DNA of 64,000 nt, from the NCBI GenBank assembly GCA_963786195.1, contig CAWAYH010000004.1, positions 124,001 to 188,000 of the forward strand. The letters run 5' to 3'. Source of the stretch: CAWAYH01 sp963786195 (GTDB lineage: Bacteria > Acidobacteriota > Vicinamibacteria > Vicinamibacterales > 2-12-FULL-66-21). Under the pieces are notes generated by a model. That model was given only the letters and a program-made list of their open reading frames with translations. It was not told the origin of the DNA and ran no database searches. The position numbers were made by a program, and so were the translations under genes. Of this stretch, positions 27,076 to 36,489 are shown piece after piece; the first letter of the stretch is position 1, and the number at the start of each line of letters is the position of its first letter.

Positions 27076-28916
27076 CTTAGCGTCGTCTGCGCCCGCATGC
27101 GGCCTTCGGTGGCCTGCAGGAAGAACGTCTCCCAGGCGCGGCGGAAGCGATCGAGCTTGGCGATCTGCCCGCTGTCCGGGCTGCGGCCCCCGCTGACCAG
27201 AAAGACGAAGGCCTGACGATGGACGCGAGAGGTCTGGGCGGCCGTGGGCGTCCGTTGGCCGAGGACGGCAATCACGTCCTGTATCAACACGTCACGCCGG
27301 GTGCCATTGAAGGTCACGCCGACCCGCGGCGCGGATTCGGCCTCTCGGGAGGGGACCACGTTGACCGGGTTGTCGACGTAGAAGAACGGCGGGACTTCGC
27401 TCTCGGACACCAGCCCCATCGCGTACTGGTCGAGCCGGCTGTAGCGCTGCACCGACGCGACGGTTCGGAACGAGCCGCCGCTGAGATCCTCGATGTCGTT
27501 CCCTTCCATCACCGACGCGTCCGAGTCGAAGAAGAAGCTCCAGTGCGCGTCGTCTCTGCCGAGCAGCTTCTTCGAGCGTTGGCCGGTGTGATCGCGGAAC
27601 TCCAGAAACGCCAGCCACCGGTGCCCCACTTCCTGCCCCATGAGGCTCACGGTGTTGTTCTCGCCGAGAAACGTCGTCTGCGGATCGCCCGGGTACTTGT
27701 CGATCCAGTCCATGACGGTATAGCTGCGCAGCTGGCCGCCGCTCCCGAAGTCACGCGAGGCATCGAACTGGCCCAGACCGATCCCGCGGATCTCGTTCGA
27801 CACTGTCGTCTCGTACGCGAACGCGTTCTGGATGATGGCGGTGTCGGTCCAGAAGAGGAGCTGATCGTAGTTGTCCGGGTGCGACTGATAGAACTTCCGG
27901 GAGAGCGCCACGGCATCGAGCTGGGCGCGCTCGGCGAATCGCTCGCCGACGGCGCCGCCGCCGCCGCTGGTCGGCCCATTGTCGCTGAGGTTCACCGGTG
28001 TGAACGCACCCGTGCGGCCCGGTGACAGTCCGACGATCGCATCGGGCAGGTTGATGGACTCGCCGAACTTGATTTCAATCGCGCCGTCCGGAAACAGCGT
28101 CGCCTGCACGGTCGTCGTGCGCGCCGAATCGAAGCCCCGGACGCCGCACCACGTCACCGTGTAGCCGTCGGACGCGGCGTTCCCGAGAACCCGGCCGCCG
28201 GCGCTGGGGTCGAGGTCGGCCAGAAACGCGGCCACGCGCGGCGGGCCGGTGAGCAGGCGCGCGACATTGCGCTCCGAACTGGCGCGATCCTCCTGCTCGA
28301 ACGTGATGTTGCCGTCGGAGTTGACGAAGGCGGTCGTCTGCGTCTGCCCGTAGAACGAAAACGCGAACGGCACGTTGAGCGGCGTGCTGTCGTCGTCGCT
28401 GAGCGTCAACTGAGAGCCGACCGCGGTCCGGAATGCGCCGTCGATCCGCCGCACGTCGTAGCCGCCCGCGCCGTTCCGCGTGAATCGCAGGCCGAGACCT
28501 CGCAAGTCGTACAGGTTCGGAGACGTGATGATGTCCCCTTCGTCCTGGATGACGGCAATCTCGCCGATGTCGATCGAGTCGCGGCCCGTCGTCACCGTCT
28601 CGACAGCCTGATCGCGAACGCGAGCCGTCCGTTCCCGGTGCGTCCACAACGCATCCAGCAGTCGACCCTGTGGCGTACCGTCGACAATCTCACGCTTCCG
28701 CGCGGCAGACTCCGTCACCGGCGCCGTGGAGGCTTCCTCCGGTTCGAGGCCGGTCGTGCTGCAGGGACTCTGGGGAGTGCCGCCGCCCGGCGGTGTCGGG
28801 TTGCCGTTGCCGCCGGAGCCACCGCCCGAGCCGCCGCCTCCACAGGCGCCGAGGAGGCCGGCGAGGACGATGGCCGTGAGGGTCGCGCGCCTACTTGGCG
28901 TCTTTGAGTTGTTCAA
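27072..28916 (-). CDS. Large secreted lipoprotein with degenerate gluzincin-like motif
   Basis: About 614 residues from a TTG start at 28916, chosen because it gives a lipoprotein signal (SRRATLTAIVLAGLLGAC) directly followed by a Gly/Ser/Pro-rich linker. No in-frame ATG or Shine-Dalgarno is available. A nidogen-like or lectin-like beta region (FVNSDGNITFEQED, about residues 200-320) precedes a section with MGQEVGHRWLAF (Gln codon at 27633-27635). The family-type zinc motif HExGH appears with Gln in place of the first His, so protease activity is doubtful. It overlaps the end of the upstream TPR gene by 26 bp and ends in the palindromic element. Its role is unknown, probably at the cell surface. 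Confidence 0.68.
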   Translation of the reverse strand: MNNSKTPSRRATLTAIVLAGLLGACGGGGSGGGSGGNGNPTPPGGGTPQSPCSTTGLEPEEASTAPVTESAARKREIVDGTPQGRLLDALWTHRERTARVRDQAVETVTTGRDSIDIGEIAVIQDEGDIITSPNLYDLRGLGLRFTRNGAGGYDVRRIDGAFRTAVGSQLTLSDDDSTPLNVPFAFSFYGQTQTTAFVNSDGNITFEQEDRASSERNVARLLTGPPRVAAFLADLDPSAGGRVLGNAASDGYTVTWCGVRGFDSARTTTVQATLFPDGAIEIKFGESINLPDAIVGLSPGRTGAFTPVNLSDNGPTSGGGGAVGERFAERAQLDAVALSRKFYQSHPDNYDQLLFWTDTAIIQNAFAYETTVSNEIRGIGLGQFDASRDFGSGGQLRSYTVMDWIDKYPGDPQTTFLGENNTVSLMGQEVGHRWLAFLEFRDHTGQRSKKLLGRDDAHWSFFFDSDASVMEGNDIEDLSGGSFRTVASVQRYSRLDQYAMGLVSESEVPPFFYVDNPVNVVPSREAESAPRVGVTFNGTRRDVLIQDVIAVLGQRTPTAAQTSRVHRQAFVFLVSGGRSPDSGQIAKLDRFRRAWETFFLQATEGRMRAQTTLR

Positions 28917-29814
28917 GGAGTTTCTTCGCGTCGGGCAGCTCACGCGCGTCCGGCGGCGCCATGGAGATGAACTTCTCGAGATCGGCTTTCGCCTCCGCCG
29001 GCTTCTTGGCGACGATGTAGGCGCGGGCGCGGTAGTAGAAGACGTCGGCGCGTGTCGGGAACTGCTTGTTGATCTTTTCGAGCGTCGCGATCGCTTCGTC
29101 CGGCTTGTTCGCGTTGATCGATCCAATCGCCAGGTTGATGTAGATGGTCGGATCTTTCACCTGGGCCATGTCGATCGACTCGAGGATCTTCTGCGCCTCC
29201 ACCTTGTCGCCCTTTTCCACTGGCAGGTCGGCCATGAGCAGCTTCAGATCGGTGTTGGCCGGATCCTTCTCGCTCACGACCTTCAGGTGTTCGAGGGCCT
29301 TGTCGTAGTTCTTTTCGGCGGCATACGTCCCGGCGATATAGCTGTTCAGCTGATACAGGGTCGGATGCTTTACGAGCAGCGACTCGTACACTTTCCGCGC
29401 CTCGGCGTTCTGCCCGGCCTGCTGCATGGACACGGCCTTCTTCAACTCCGCCTGAATCTCGACGTTGGGATCAGGGGCGGGCTTCGACAGCTTCAGATCG
29501 ACCGCCGGGTTGCGTTCCGTCTCGCTGACCTGAATGGTCACCCGTTGCGAGTCGAACCCCGTCTTGTTGAATTCGAGGTTCCATTGGCCGCCCGCGATCC
29601 CGTTCAGCACCCATTCGCCTTTTTCGTTGGTGTTCGTCCGCATTTCCTGCGATTCGCCAACCTTCAGCGCGCGCACCTGAACGTCCGCGGCCGGTTTTCC
29701 GCTGTCGTCCAGGACCTTGCCTGCGATTCGTCCCTGGCCGCGCGTTTGCGCGCCGAGGCCGACAGCGCAACAGAGGAGCAACAGAATCAGTGCGAGGTGT
29801 CGTGCTCTGGTCAT
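28891..29814 (-). CDS. Secreted carboxypeptidase-regulatory-like plus TPR protein
   Basis: A 307-residue protein. The signal peptide (LALILLLLCCAVGLGAQ) is followed by a CarboxypepD_reg/SpaA-like beta domain (residues about 28-112, IAGKVLDDSGKPAADVQVRAL) and then TPR repeats (residues about 118-300, e.g. GTYAAEKNYDKALEHLKVV). The domain order suggests a periplasmic adaptor. A TATAAT -10 ends 8 nt before the ATG, implying a leaderless mRNA. It probably forms an operon with the downstream large lipoprotein, whose start overlaps its end. Confidence 0.82.
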   Translation of the reverse strand: MTRARHLALILLLLCCAVGLGAQTRGQGRIAGKVLDDSGKPAADVQVRALKVGESQEMRTNTNEKGEWVLNGIAGGQWNLEFNKTGFDSQRVTIQVSETERNPAVDLKLSKPAPDPNVEIQAELKKAVSMQQAGQNAEARKVYESLLVKHPTLYQLNSYIAGTYAAEKNYDKALEHLKVVSEKDPANTDLKLLMADLPVEKGDKVEAQKILESIDMAQVKDPTIYINLAIGSINANKPDEAIATLEKINKQFPTRADVFYYRARAYIVAKKPAEAKADLEKFISMAPPDARELPDAKKLLEQLKDAK

Positions 29815-29822
29815 AATGGGCG

Positions 29823-29828
29823 ATTATA
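29823..29828 (-). promoter_or_regulatory. Consensus -10 (TATAAT) for a probable leaderless mRNA
   Basis: A perfect TATAAT on the minus strand is separated by only 8 nt from the ATG of the TPR gene at 29814, so initiation would fall on or beside the start codon. No clear -35 or Shine-Dalgarno is present. Confidence 0.5.
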
Positions 29829-29882
29829 CTGAGAAGTCTGCCCGTTCTTCAGCCCCGGCCCCAAGCGACAAGCTCTGCCTGA

Positions 29883-32123
29883 ATGGCTCCGACCCGCCAC
29901 CCGAGAAAAGCCGGATCAGAGCGGGCTCAGGCGGCCCCCTGGAGCCCGAAATCGAGACTCGGATGGCGCCTGATGGCGGCCGGCGCCGTGGTTTTGCTCG
30001 GTGCGGGGACCTGGTGGTGGCTCGAGACGCGCCCGGACCCGCGCGGCGCGATCGTCCTGATTTCAATAGACACGCTTCGCGCCGACCGGCTGCCGGCTTA
30101 TGGCTACGCCAAGGGACGGACCCCGTCGCTGGACGCCTTCGCACGCGAGTCGATTCTGTTCGAGCGGGCCTACGCGCACGCGCCCCAGACCCTGCCTTCC
30201 CATGCCTCGATGTTCACAGGACGTCTGCCGTTCGAGCACAAGGTCAGGGACAACCTGGGGTTCAACCTGGGCGACGGAGCCGGAACGCTGGCCTCCCTCT
30301 TCCGTCAGGCCGGTTATCGAACGAGCGGTTTCGTGTCCGCTTACGTCCTGCGCCGAGAAACCGGCATCGCGCAGGGATTCGACGTGTACGACGCGAGCCT
30401 TCCGGCGATGGCCGCGGATCGATCGCCCGCGCAGGTCCAGCGTCCCGGCCTGGAGACGCTCGCGGCGGCCCAGAAGTGGCTCGATGCGCAGGCCGACGAT
30501 CGGTTCTTTCTGTTCTTTCACATCTACGAGCCGCACAAACCTTACCGGGCGCCGGATCGATTCGGGGACCTCGCGCCCTACGACGGCGAAGTCGCGTTTG
30601 CCGATGAGATCACCGGCAAGCTGCTCGACAGTCTGAGGCGCCGCGGCTGGTACGAACGCGCGACGGTGATCGTCCTGTCCGATCATGGCGAGGGCCTCGG
30701 CGATCACATCGAGGAGGAGCACGGCCTCTTTCTGTACGACGAGGTGATCCGTGTTCCGTGGATGCTGAAGCTGGCTGGCGCGCGCTCGGGTGGACATCGT
30801 GTGACGGACCGCGTGCAGCATATCGATCTCCTGCCCACGCTGGCCGCGCTCAACGGTCTCGCCGCGCCTCAGGGTCTCAGAGGACGGGATCTTGCGCCCG
30901 CTCTCTTCGGCCGCGGCAGCCTCGCCCCTCAGGGCATCTACGCTGAAGCGCTCTACCCGCGGTATCACTTCGGGTGGAGCGAGCTGCTGTCCCTTACCGA
31001 CGAACGCTATCGCTACATCGAAGCGCCCGCCGCTCGCGGGGATCGACCGGCGGAGTTGTTCGATCTCGAACGCGATCCGCAGGAGCGCACCAATATCATC
31101 TCGGAACGGCCGCAGGCGGCGTCCGCGCTGGGCGCCGCGCTTCACGCGCTCGTCGCCGATCGCGGCATCGACAAGCCGTCCGCGGTCTCAGACGAGGACC
31201 GACAGCGCCTCGCGGCTCTCGGGTACGTCGGCACGCCGTCCGCCGCGTCCGGCCGTTCGGGACAGCTGCCCGATCCCCGGGAGAAGGCCCCCCTGTTGCG
31301 GTCGTATCGCCGCGCAATCGAATCGATCGGCGATGGACGGCTCGAGGAAGGCGCGAGGCAGCTCCGAACGATCCTTGATGCCGATCCGGAGATGACGGAC
31401 GTGTGGTCGCAGTATGCATCGGTTCTGGGCAGATTGAGCCGATATGGCGATGCATTCGAGGCCTATCGCGAAGTCATTCGCCTTCAGCCGGACGAGCCCA
31501 ACGGGCCGCTGGGAGCGGCTAGTATGCTGCTGGCCCTCGCGCGTTTCGACGAGGCCCGTGCGCACGCGGAGCTCGCCGCTGGGAAGGCGCCGGCGCTCGC
31601 GCATCAGGCGATCGCCCTCATCGAGGTCGCCCGCGGACGCGACGACGAGGCGCTGCGGCAGGCGGAACTGGCGGCGCGGGCCGATCCCGGGCTGCCGCTG
31701 CCGTCCCTCGTTCGCGGAACGATCGCGTACAACCACGAGCGGTACGCTGACGCGCTGCGCGACCTGCTGGACGCACGGAAAGGCTACGCGGCGAGATCGG
31801 CGCAGCCACGCGATCTGCATTTCATGATCGGCGACTCGCTCGCTCGCCTCGAGCGTTACCAGGAGGCCGAGCCGTTTCTCGAGGCAGAGGTGCGGCTGTA
31901 CCCGCAGCACGTGCGCGCGAGGGCCAGCCGTGCGTTGCTGTCTCAGTCGATGGGCCGCGCGGCGGACGCCGAACGCATCCTGACCGAGCTCGTGCGCGAC
32001 GTCCCGTCGAAAGACGCCTACGACACGGCCGCGCGCGTGTGGCGCATGTTTGGCAACCCGGCACGCGCCGCCGCTGTTGAAGCGGAGGGCCGCGCCCGTT
32101 TTGGCCCGGCGCGATCGCGATGA
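29883..32123 (+). CDS. Sulfatase-like (alkaline-phosphatase superfamily) membrane protein with TPR domain, paralogue 1
   Basis: A 746-residue chain with an N-terminal membrane anchor (about residues 28-46), a sulfatase-fold domain (about 55-440) and a C-terminal TPR array (about 470-730). The metal-binding Asp63 (ISIDTLRADRL) and the late DHGEGLGDH motif (about residue 265) are kept. The nucleophile position, formylglycine-forming C/S-x-P-S-R in true sulfatases, reads T103-L-P-S-H107 here. Thr is the nucleophile in phosphoethanolamine and lipoteichoic-acid synthase-type members, so this is probably not a formylglycine sulfatase. The substrate may be a phospholipid or glycan. It overlaps the second paralogue by ATGA. 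Confidence 0.85.
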   Translation: MAPTRHPRKAGSERAQAAPWSPKSRLGWRLMAAGAVVLLGAGTWWWLETRPDPRGAIVLISIDTLRADRLPAYGYAKGRTPSLDAFARESILFERAYAHAPQTLPSHASMFTGRLPFEHKVRDNLGFNLGDGAGTLASLFRQAGYRTSGFVSAYVLRRETGIAQGFDVYDASLPAMAADRSPAQVQRPGLETLAAAQKWLDAQADDRFFLFFHIYEPHKPYRAPDRFGDLAPYDGEVAFADEITGKLLDSLRRRGWYERATVIVLSDHGEGLGDHIEEEHGLFLYDEVIRVPWMLKLAGARSGGHRVTDRVQHIDLLPTLAALNGLAAPQGLRGRDLAPALFGRGSLAPQGIYAEALYPRYHFGWSELLSLTDERYRYIEAPAARGDRPAELFDLERDPQERTNIISERPQAASALGAALHALVADRGIDKPSAVSDEDRQRLAALGYVGTPSAASGRSGQLPDPREKAPLLRSYRRAIESIGDGRLEEGARQLRTILDADPEMTDVWSQYASVLGRLSRYGDAFEAYREVIRLQPDEPNGPLGAASMLLALARFDEARAHAELAAGKAPALAHQAIALIEVARGRDDEALRQAELAARADPGLPLPSLVRGTIAYNHERYADALRDLLDARKGYAARSAQPRDLHFMIGDSLARLERYQEAEPFLEAEVRLYPQHVRARASRALLSQSMGRAADAERILTELVRDVPSKDAYDTAARVWRMFGNPARAAAVEAEGRARFGPARSR

Positions 32124-34234
32124 CGCGCGCGGTCCGGACCGGATGGCTGATCGCTCTCGGCGTCGCCGGCCTCGCCGCTCTGGCGGCGTGGTCGATGTGG
32201 GCCCGCACCGGGCGTGTTTCGATCGCGCGCATCCCGGATCGGAACGTCCTGCTCGTCACGATCGACACGCTCCGCGCGGACGTGATGTCGACCTATGGCG
32301 GCCGCGCCAGTACGCCACGCATCGACGCGCTCGCGGCGCGCGGGGCGGCGTTCACGTTCGCGCACGCGCACGCGGTGGTCACGCTTCCCTCCCACACGAG
32401 CCTGCTGACCGGTAGGTACCCGTACGATCACGGCGTGCGCGACAACAACGGCTATCGCGTGCGCCAGGGTCAGGTGACGCTGGCCACGCGCCTGAAAGCC
32501 CTAGGGTTCGGCACGGGCGCCTTCGTCGGCGGCTTTCCGCTCGATCAGCGGTTCGGGCTCAACGCCGGCTTCGACGTCTACGACGACCGCATCAGCGAAG
32601 TTGGCGGCACCGTGGATTTCGCGCTGCCCGAACGCCGGGCCGATCGCGTCGTGACGTCCGCCGTCGAGTGGCTCGGCGCGCAACAGGGCAAATGGTTCGC
32701 CTGGGTGCACGTGTTCGATCCGCACGCGCCTTACCAGGCGCCCGAGGAGTTCGCACGACGCTACCCGGGCGATCCCTATGCCGCCGAGGTCGCGTGGACC
32801 GACCATGCGCTTGGACCGCTGTTCGATCGCGTCGCCAGCCTCTCGCGTCCAACCCTCGTCGTCGTTACCGCCGACCATGGCGAGAGCCTCGGCGATCACG
32901 GCGAGCTGACCCACGGCATCTTCGCCTACGAGCCCACGCTGCGCGTTCCGCTCGTGATCGCTGAGGCCGGGACGCAGGCGGCGACATCCGGGGCGACTCG
33001 CGCGACTATCGATGCCGCGTCCCGGCACATCGACATCGTACCGACCGTGCTGGACGCCCTGGGCGCAGCGCCGGACGCGTCGCTGCCCGGGACCTCTCTG
33101 CTGGATGTCATCGCGCGGGGCGCGGGCGACGACCGGCCGTCGTACTTCGAGGCCATGACCGCCAACCTGTCGAGGGGCTGGGCGCCACTCAGAGGCGTCA
33201 TCAGCGGGCGGGACAAGTACATCGACGTTCCGATTCCCGAGCTCTACGCGCTGCCGTCCGATCCGCGCGAGGAGCGCAACCTCGCGTCGCCACGACGCGA
33301 TCGTGTGGAGGTCCTCCTCAACACGCTGCGCACGTTCAACGTCGCCCCGCCGGCGCTGCCGGGCGAGGAGACATCCGCCGTGCGGGATCGCCTTCGAGCG
33401 CTCGGGTACGTGGGAGGCAGCCCCGCTCCACCGCGCGACCGCTACGGTGAAGACGATGATCCCAAGCGCCTGATCGACGTCGATGCGCTGCTGCACCGCG
33501 CGGGCGATCTGTACCAGGGCGGCAAGCTGCGGGAGGCGGCGGAGACGTTTCAGCAGGTCATCGCGCGCCGGCCCGACAGCGCCGACGCGTACCGGTACCT
33601 GGCGTTCGTCTACTGGCAGGCCGGCCGGCGGGAGGACGCCATCCGCACGCTGGAGACGGCGCTCAAGAGTGGCATCACGCATCGCGATGTCCGCGTCAAG
33701 CTCGGGGTGTACCTCGCCGAATCGGGCAAAGCCGATCGCGCTATCGCGCTCCTCGATGGCCTGGCGCGCGACGACATCGAGGCGCTGAACGCGCTCGGCA
33801 TAGCATTTGGACAGGCAGGGCGATCGGCCGACGCGATGCGGACGTTCGCGCACGTGCTGGAGATCGATCCGACCAATGGCCTCGCGTATCAGAACATCGG
33901 CACGCTGCAGCTGCGGAACGGCGACCGCGCGGCAGCCGAGGCCTCGTTGCGACGCGCGCTCGCCGTGGACGACTCGCTCCCGGGCGCGTACACGACGTTG
34001 GGGGTGGTGCTGTCCGGCACTGGCCGGAGCGCGGAAGCCGTCGAGATGTGGAAACGGGCCGTCGCGATCGATCCTGGGGAGCTCGATGCGCTCTACAACC
34101 TGGCAGTCACGCTCGTCGACTTGGGAAGAAAAGACGAGGCGCGGCCGTATGGCGAGCGCTACATTGCGTCAGCCCCTGCGTCGATCTACGCACGCGACAT
34201 CGCGCGCGTCAGGGCGCTTCTGGCGACACGGTGA
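32120..34234 (+). CDS. Sulfatase-like membrane protein with TPR domain, paralogue 2
   Basis: A 704-residue tandem paralogue with the same architecture: N-terminal anchor (about residues 8-26), sulfatase-fold domain, and C-terminal TPRs (about 460-700, e.g. AYQNIGTLQLRNGDRAAAEASLRRAL). Asp49 (VTIDTLRAD) and ADHGESLGDHGE are conserved, and the nucleophile position is again Thr (T88-L-P-S-H92). A fused TPR on both copies and the ATGA overlap suggest that the two products act together, perhaps as a hetero-complex. Both are predicted to face the periplasm. No sulfatase-maturation enzyme is nearby. Confidence 0.85.
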   Translation: MTRAVRTGWLIALGVAGLAALAAWSMWARTGRVSIARIPDRNVLLVTIDTLRADVMSTYGGRASTPRIDALAARGAAFTFAHAHAVVTLPSHTSLLTGRYPYDHGVRDNNGYRVRQGQVTLATRLKALGFGTGAFVGGFPLDQRFGLNAGFDVYDDRISEVGGTVDFALPERRADRVVTSAVEWLGAQQGKWFAWVHVFDPHAPYQAPEEFARRYPGDPYAAEVAWTDHALGPLFDRVASLSRPTLVVVTADHGESLGDHGELTHGIFAYEPTLRVPLVIAEAGTQAATSGATRATIDAASRHIDIVPTVLDALGAAPDASLPGTSLLDVIARGAGDDRPSYFEAMTANLSRGWAPLRGVISGRDKYIDVPIPELYALPSDPREERNLASPRRDRVEVLLNTLRTFNVAPPALPGEETSAVRDRLRALGYVGGSPAPPRDRYGEDDDPKRLIDVDALLHRAGDLYQGGKLREAAETFQQVIARRPDSADAYRYLAFVYWQAGRREDAIRTLETALKSGITHRDVRVKLGVYLAESGKADRAIALLDGLARDDIEALNALGIAFGQAGRSADAMRTFAHVLEIDPTNGLAYQNIGTLQLRNGDRAAAEASLRRALAVDDSLPGAYTTLGVVLSGTGRSAEAVEMWKRAVAIDPGELDALYNLAVTLVDLGRKDEARPYGERYIASAPASIYARDIARVRALLATR

Positions 34235-34397
34235 TCGCGCGTTTTACGACGACACGGTTAACGCCAAGCGCGGTCCCGATCGGCCTCTGTCCTTCCCGTC
34301 ATCGTGTCCGTGACCATCGTGTCCTTCGTGACCATCGTGTTCCTCGTGCAGAAGCCGTCGGCGCGTTCACCCGCGTTCACCAACGTTGCCGACAGAC
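34235..34397. repeat. Intergenic region with a short tandem repeat
   Basis: A repeat of about 18 bp with the core ACCATCGTGTCCTTCGTG occurs roughly two and a half times around 34300-34352 (…TCATCGTGTCCGTGACCATCG…). No gene is supported here. The region is between the stop of the second sulfatase-like gene and the end of the convergent VWFA gene. Confidence 0.5.
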
Positions 34398-36489
34398 TCA
34401 CTTCCGCACGAGCAGCGGCAGTCGAGGAAACGCGAACGTGCCTGCTACGTCATCCACGACCGTAATCTGGCAGGTGTAGTAGCCGGGTTTGAGCGCCGAG
34501 GCAGGTACCGAGAACTGGAAGATCGCCGCCTTCCGATCCGGCGCGGCGAGGCGCGTGACTTCGACGAGCGGCGTCTCGTAGGTGCGCACTTTGCCGCGAA
34601 AGAACGCGATGCTCGTCAGCAGGCGCGGGGAGCCTGACTGCACCACGGCCGGGTCGTAGACCTCGTAGTAGAAATAGAGCGGCTGCCCTGTCGAGACCAC
34701 ATGGGTCAGGCTCGGCACGAGCATCGTGCCGTTACGCGCGAGCGGGCTGATCGCGTTGCGCTCGGTCACAGGCTGGGTCTGCGTCCCCAGGACCACCGAG
34801 CTGAGCTTGACCGGAAGGCGCCTGATGTCCGGCACGATCACGTCGCTCTCGAACGACCCGATCGCGCCGCTCTGATTCTCACGCAGCACGACCTTCAGCC
34901 GGAATTTCCCCGGCGGCAGCGTGAACCCGGTCTCGGTACTGCACCGACTTGCGCTTGACCTCCTGGGTCTGCTGGATCGCGAGCTTGATCGTGTCGCGCA
35001 GCCTGCCGACCGGCCGCTCCTGCGCATCGCGCATCAGCCCGACGATGTCGATCGTCGCGCGATCCTGCGCGCTCGATCGCGCGAACGGGATCTCCGATCC
35101 AGGTACCGCAATCGAGACCGGCACGTAGTACCGATCGTCCGACAGCCTGAAGAACGACGTCGACAGCCACACGGTCAGATCCGTCGAGGAGAGATCCGTC
35201 ATCAGCTGATCGATCAGCTGACGGTCGCGGTCCTCCTTGCCCGAATGGGCGAAGTCACGGCTCGCGTAATACCCGTTGCGGTGCTCGACCTTGAGACCGG
35301 GCTTGTTCAGCCGCACCTTGATGCGCCGGAAGCGCCCGTCGTGCGCCGGGTTCGTGCTCGAATACCCGATCAGGTAGTACGCCGAGGTATCGGCGATGAC
35401 CTTCGTGTAGACCCCGCCGAAGTCGTTCGTGTCCAGAAACGCTTTGCCCCCTGTGTCGCTCGCAAGCGCCACGAGCGTGTCCTGGCTCGCGGCCTGACTG
35501 TCGAACTGGCGCGAGACGCCGCGGCCCGAGAACATCGCGGTGCCCCCGCGACCGCTGGCCTGGCTCGCCGACCCGCCCGGGACGACGGCGCTCAGCCCGC
35601 GGGTGTCCACGGGGTAGATGGAAACGTTGGCCTTGACCGCGCGATCGATCGCCGCGCGAAGCTGGACCTGATTGTCCTCGCCCCGCTGCGTGATCCCGCC
35701 GCTGAAATACACGATGGACTTCTTCTGCTGGATTGGCGCCAGCGCGTCCGACAACTGCTCGATCGCCGCCAGGCGGCGATCGGTATTGAAAATGTTGAAC
35801 TCTGAATCATCCGCGACGAACCCGTCGTCAACAGTCTCCTCTCCCGTAAGAGTCGTGCCCGCCTCGAAGCCCACTGAGTCCACGCCGGAGAAGCGATCCA
35901 GGGCGGTCGAGAGGACTTCGCGATCCGCGGTGAAGTCCTGGACGATCTGGAGCGACGACGACACGGACGCAATCGCCACGAGATCCGCCGGTGTCAGTCG
36001 TTTGGCGATGTAGTCGCGCCCGGACTCGATCGCGCGTTCGAGTTCCTCCGGCTGCATCGAGCTCGAATCGAAGAGCAGGACGATCAGCCGGCGGTTCTTC
36101 AGGTCAATCGCGTCGGCCTTCGCCTGCGCGGGCTGCGCCTCGGGCTTCGGCGGCTCCGTCGGGGCGGCGGCCCTGGCCGGCTCGGTCCGGAGAATCGGTT
36201 GAGCGGGCTGCGTCAATTCCTCCGCTCCGGGTGCGGCCTCGGACGGCACTTCCTCGAAGTCGAACGCGGTGATCTTCTGCGGCTTGTCGTCCTCGAGCAG
36301 CGCGAAGTCCCCGCTGCCGAGCCCTCGAACGATGTTGCCGGCGCTGTCCCGGACGATGACGTTGACGTAGATCGTCTCGACGCCCGCGCGGAAAGTCGGG
36401 CGCCGCTGGAGGCTCTGCCGCGCGCTGGTCGCAGACGACATCAGCAGAGACGCGACGACGATCGACGTGAGCGCGGGTTTCGCGATCAT
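34398..36489 (-). CDS. VWFA-domain protein of the acidobacterial type, one frameshift
   Basis: A signal peptide (SIVVASLLMSSATSA) is followed by an N-terminal beta domain (about residues 30-90, VETIYVNVIVRDSAGNIVRGL) and a von Willebrand A domain (about 130-400). Only part of the MIDAS motif is visible (LLFDSSSM, DxSxM rather than DxSxS). The architecture matches the acidobacterial VWFA-related family. A C-terminal beta domain (VLRENQSGAIGSFESDVIVPD onward) is in another frame, and an indel near 34945-34960 joins them, giving about 697 residues. It is translated immediately after the Oar-like receptor (TGATG overlap), implying a shared function at the outer membrane. Its ligand is unknown. 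Confidence 0.85.

Noticed and set aside
29883..34234. Calling the two proteins formylglycine-dependent sulfatases
   Set aside because: The Cys/Ser nucleophile of the C/S-x-P-S-R signature is replaced by Thr and the Arg by His in both.
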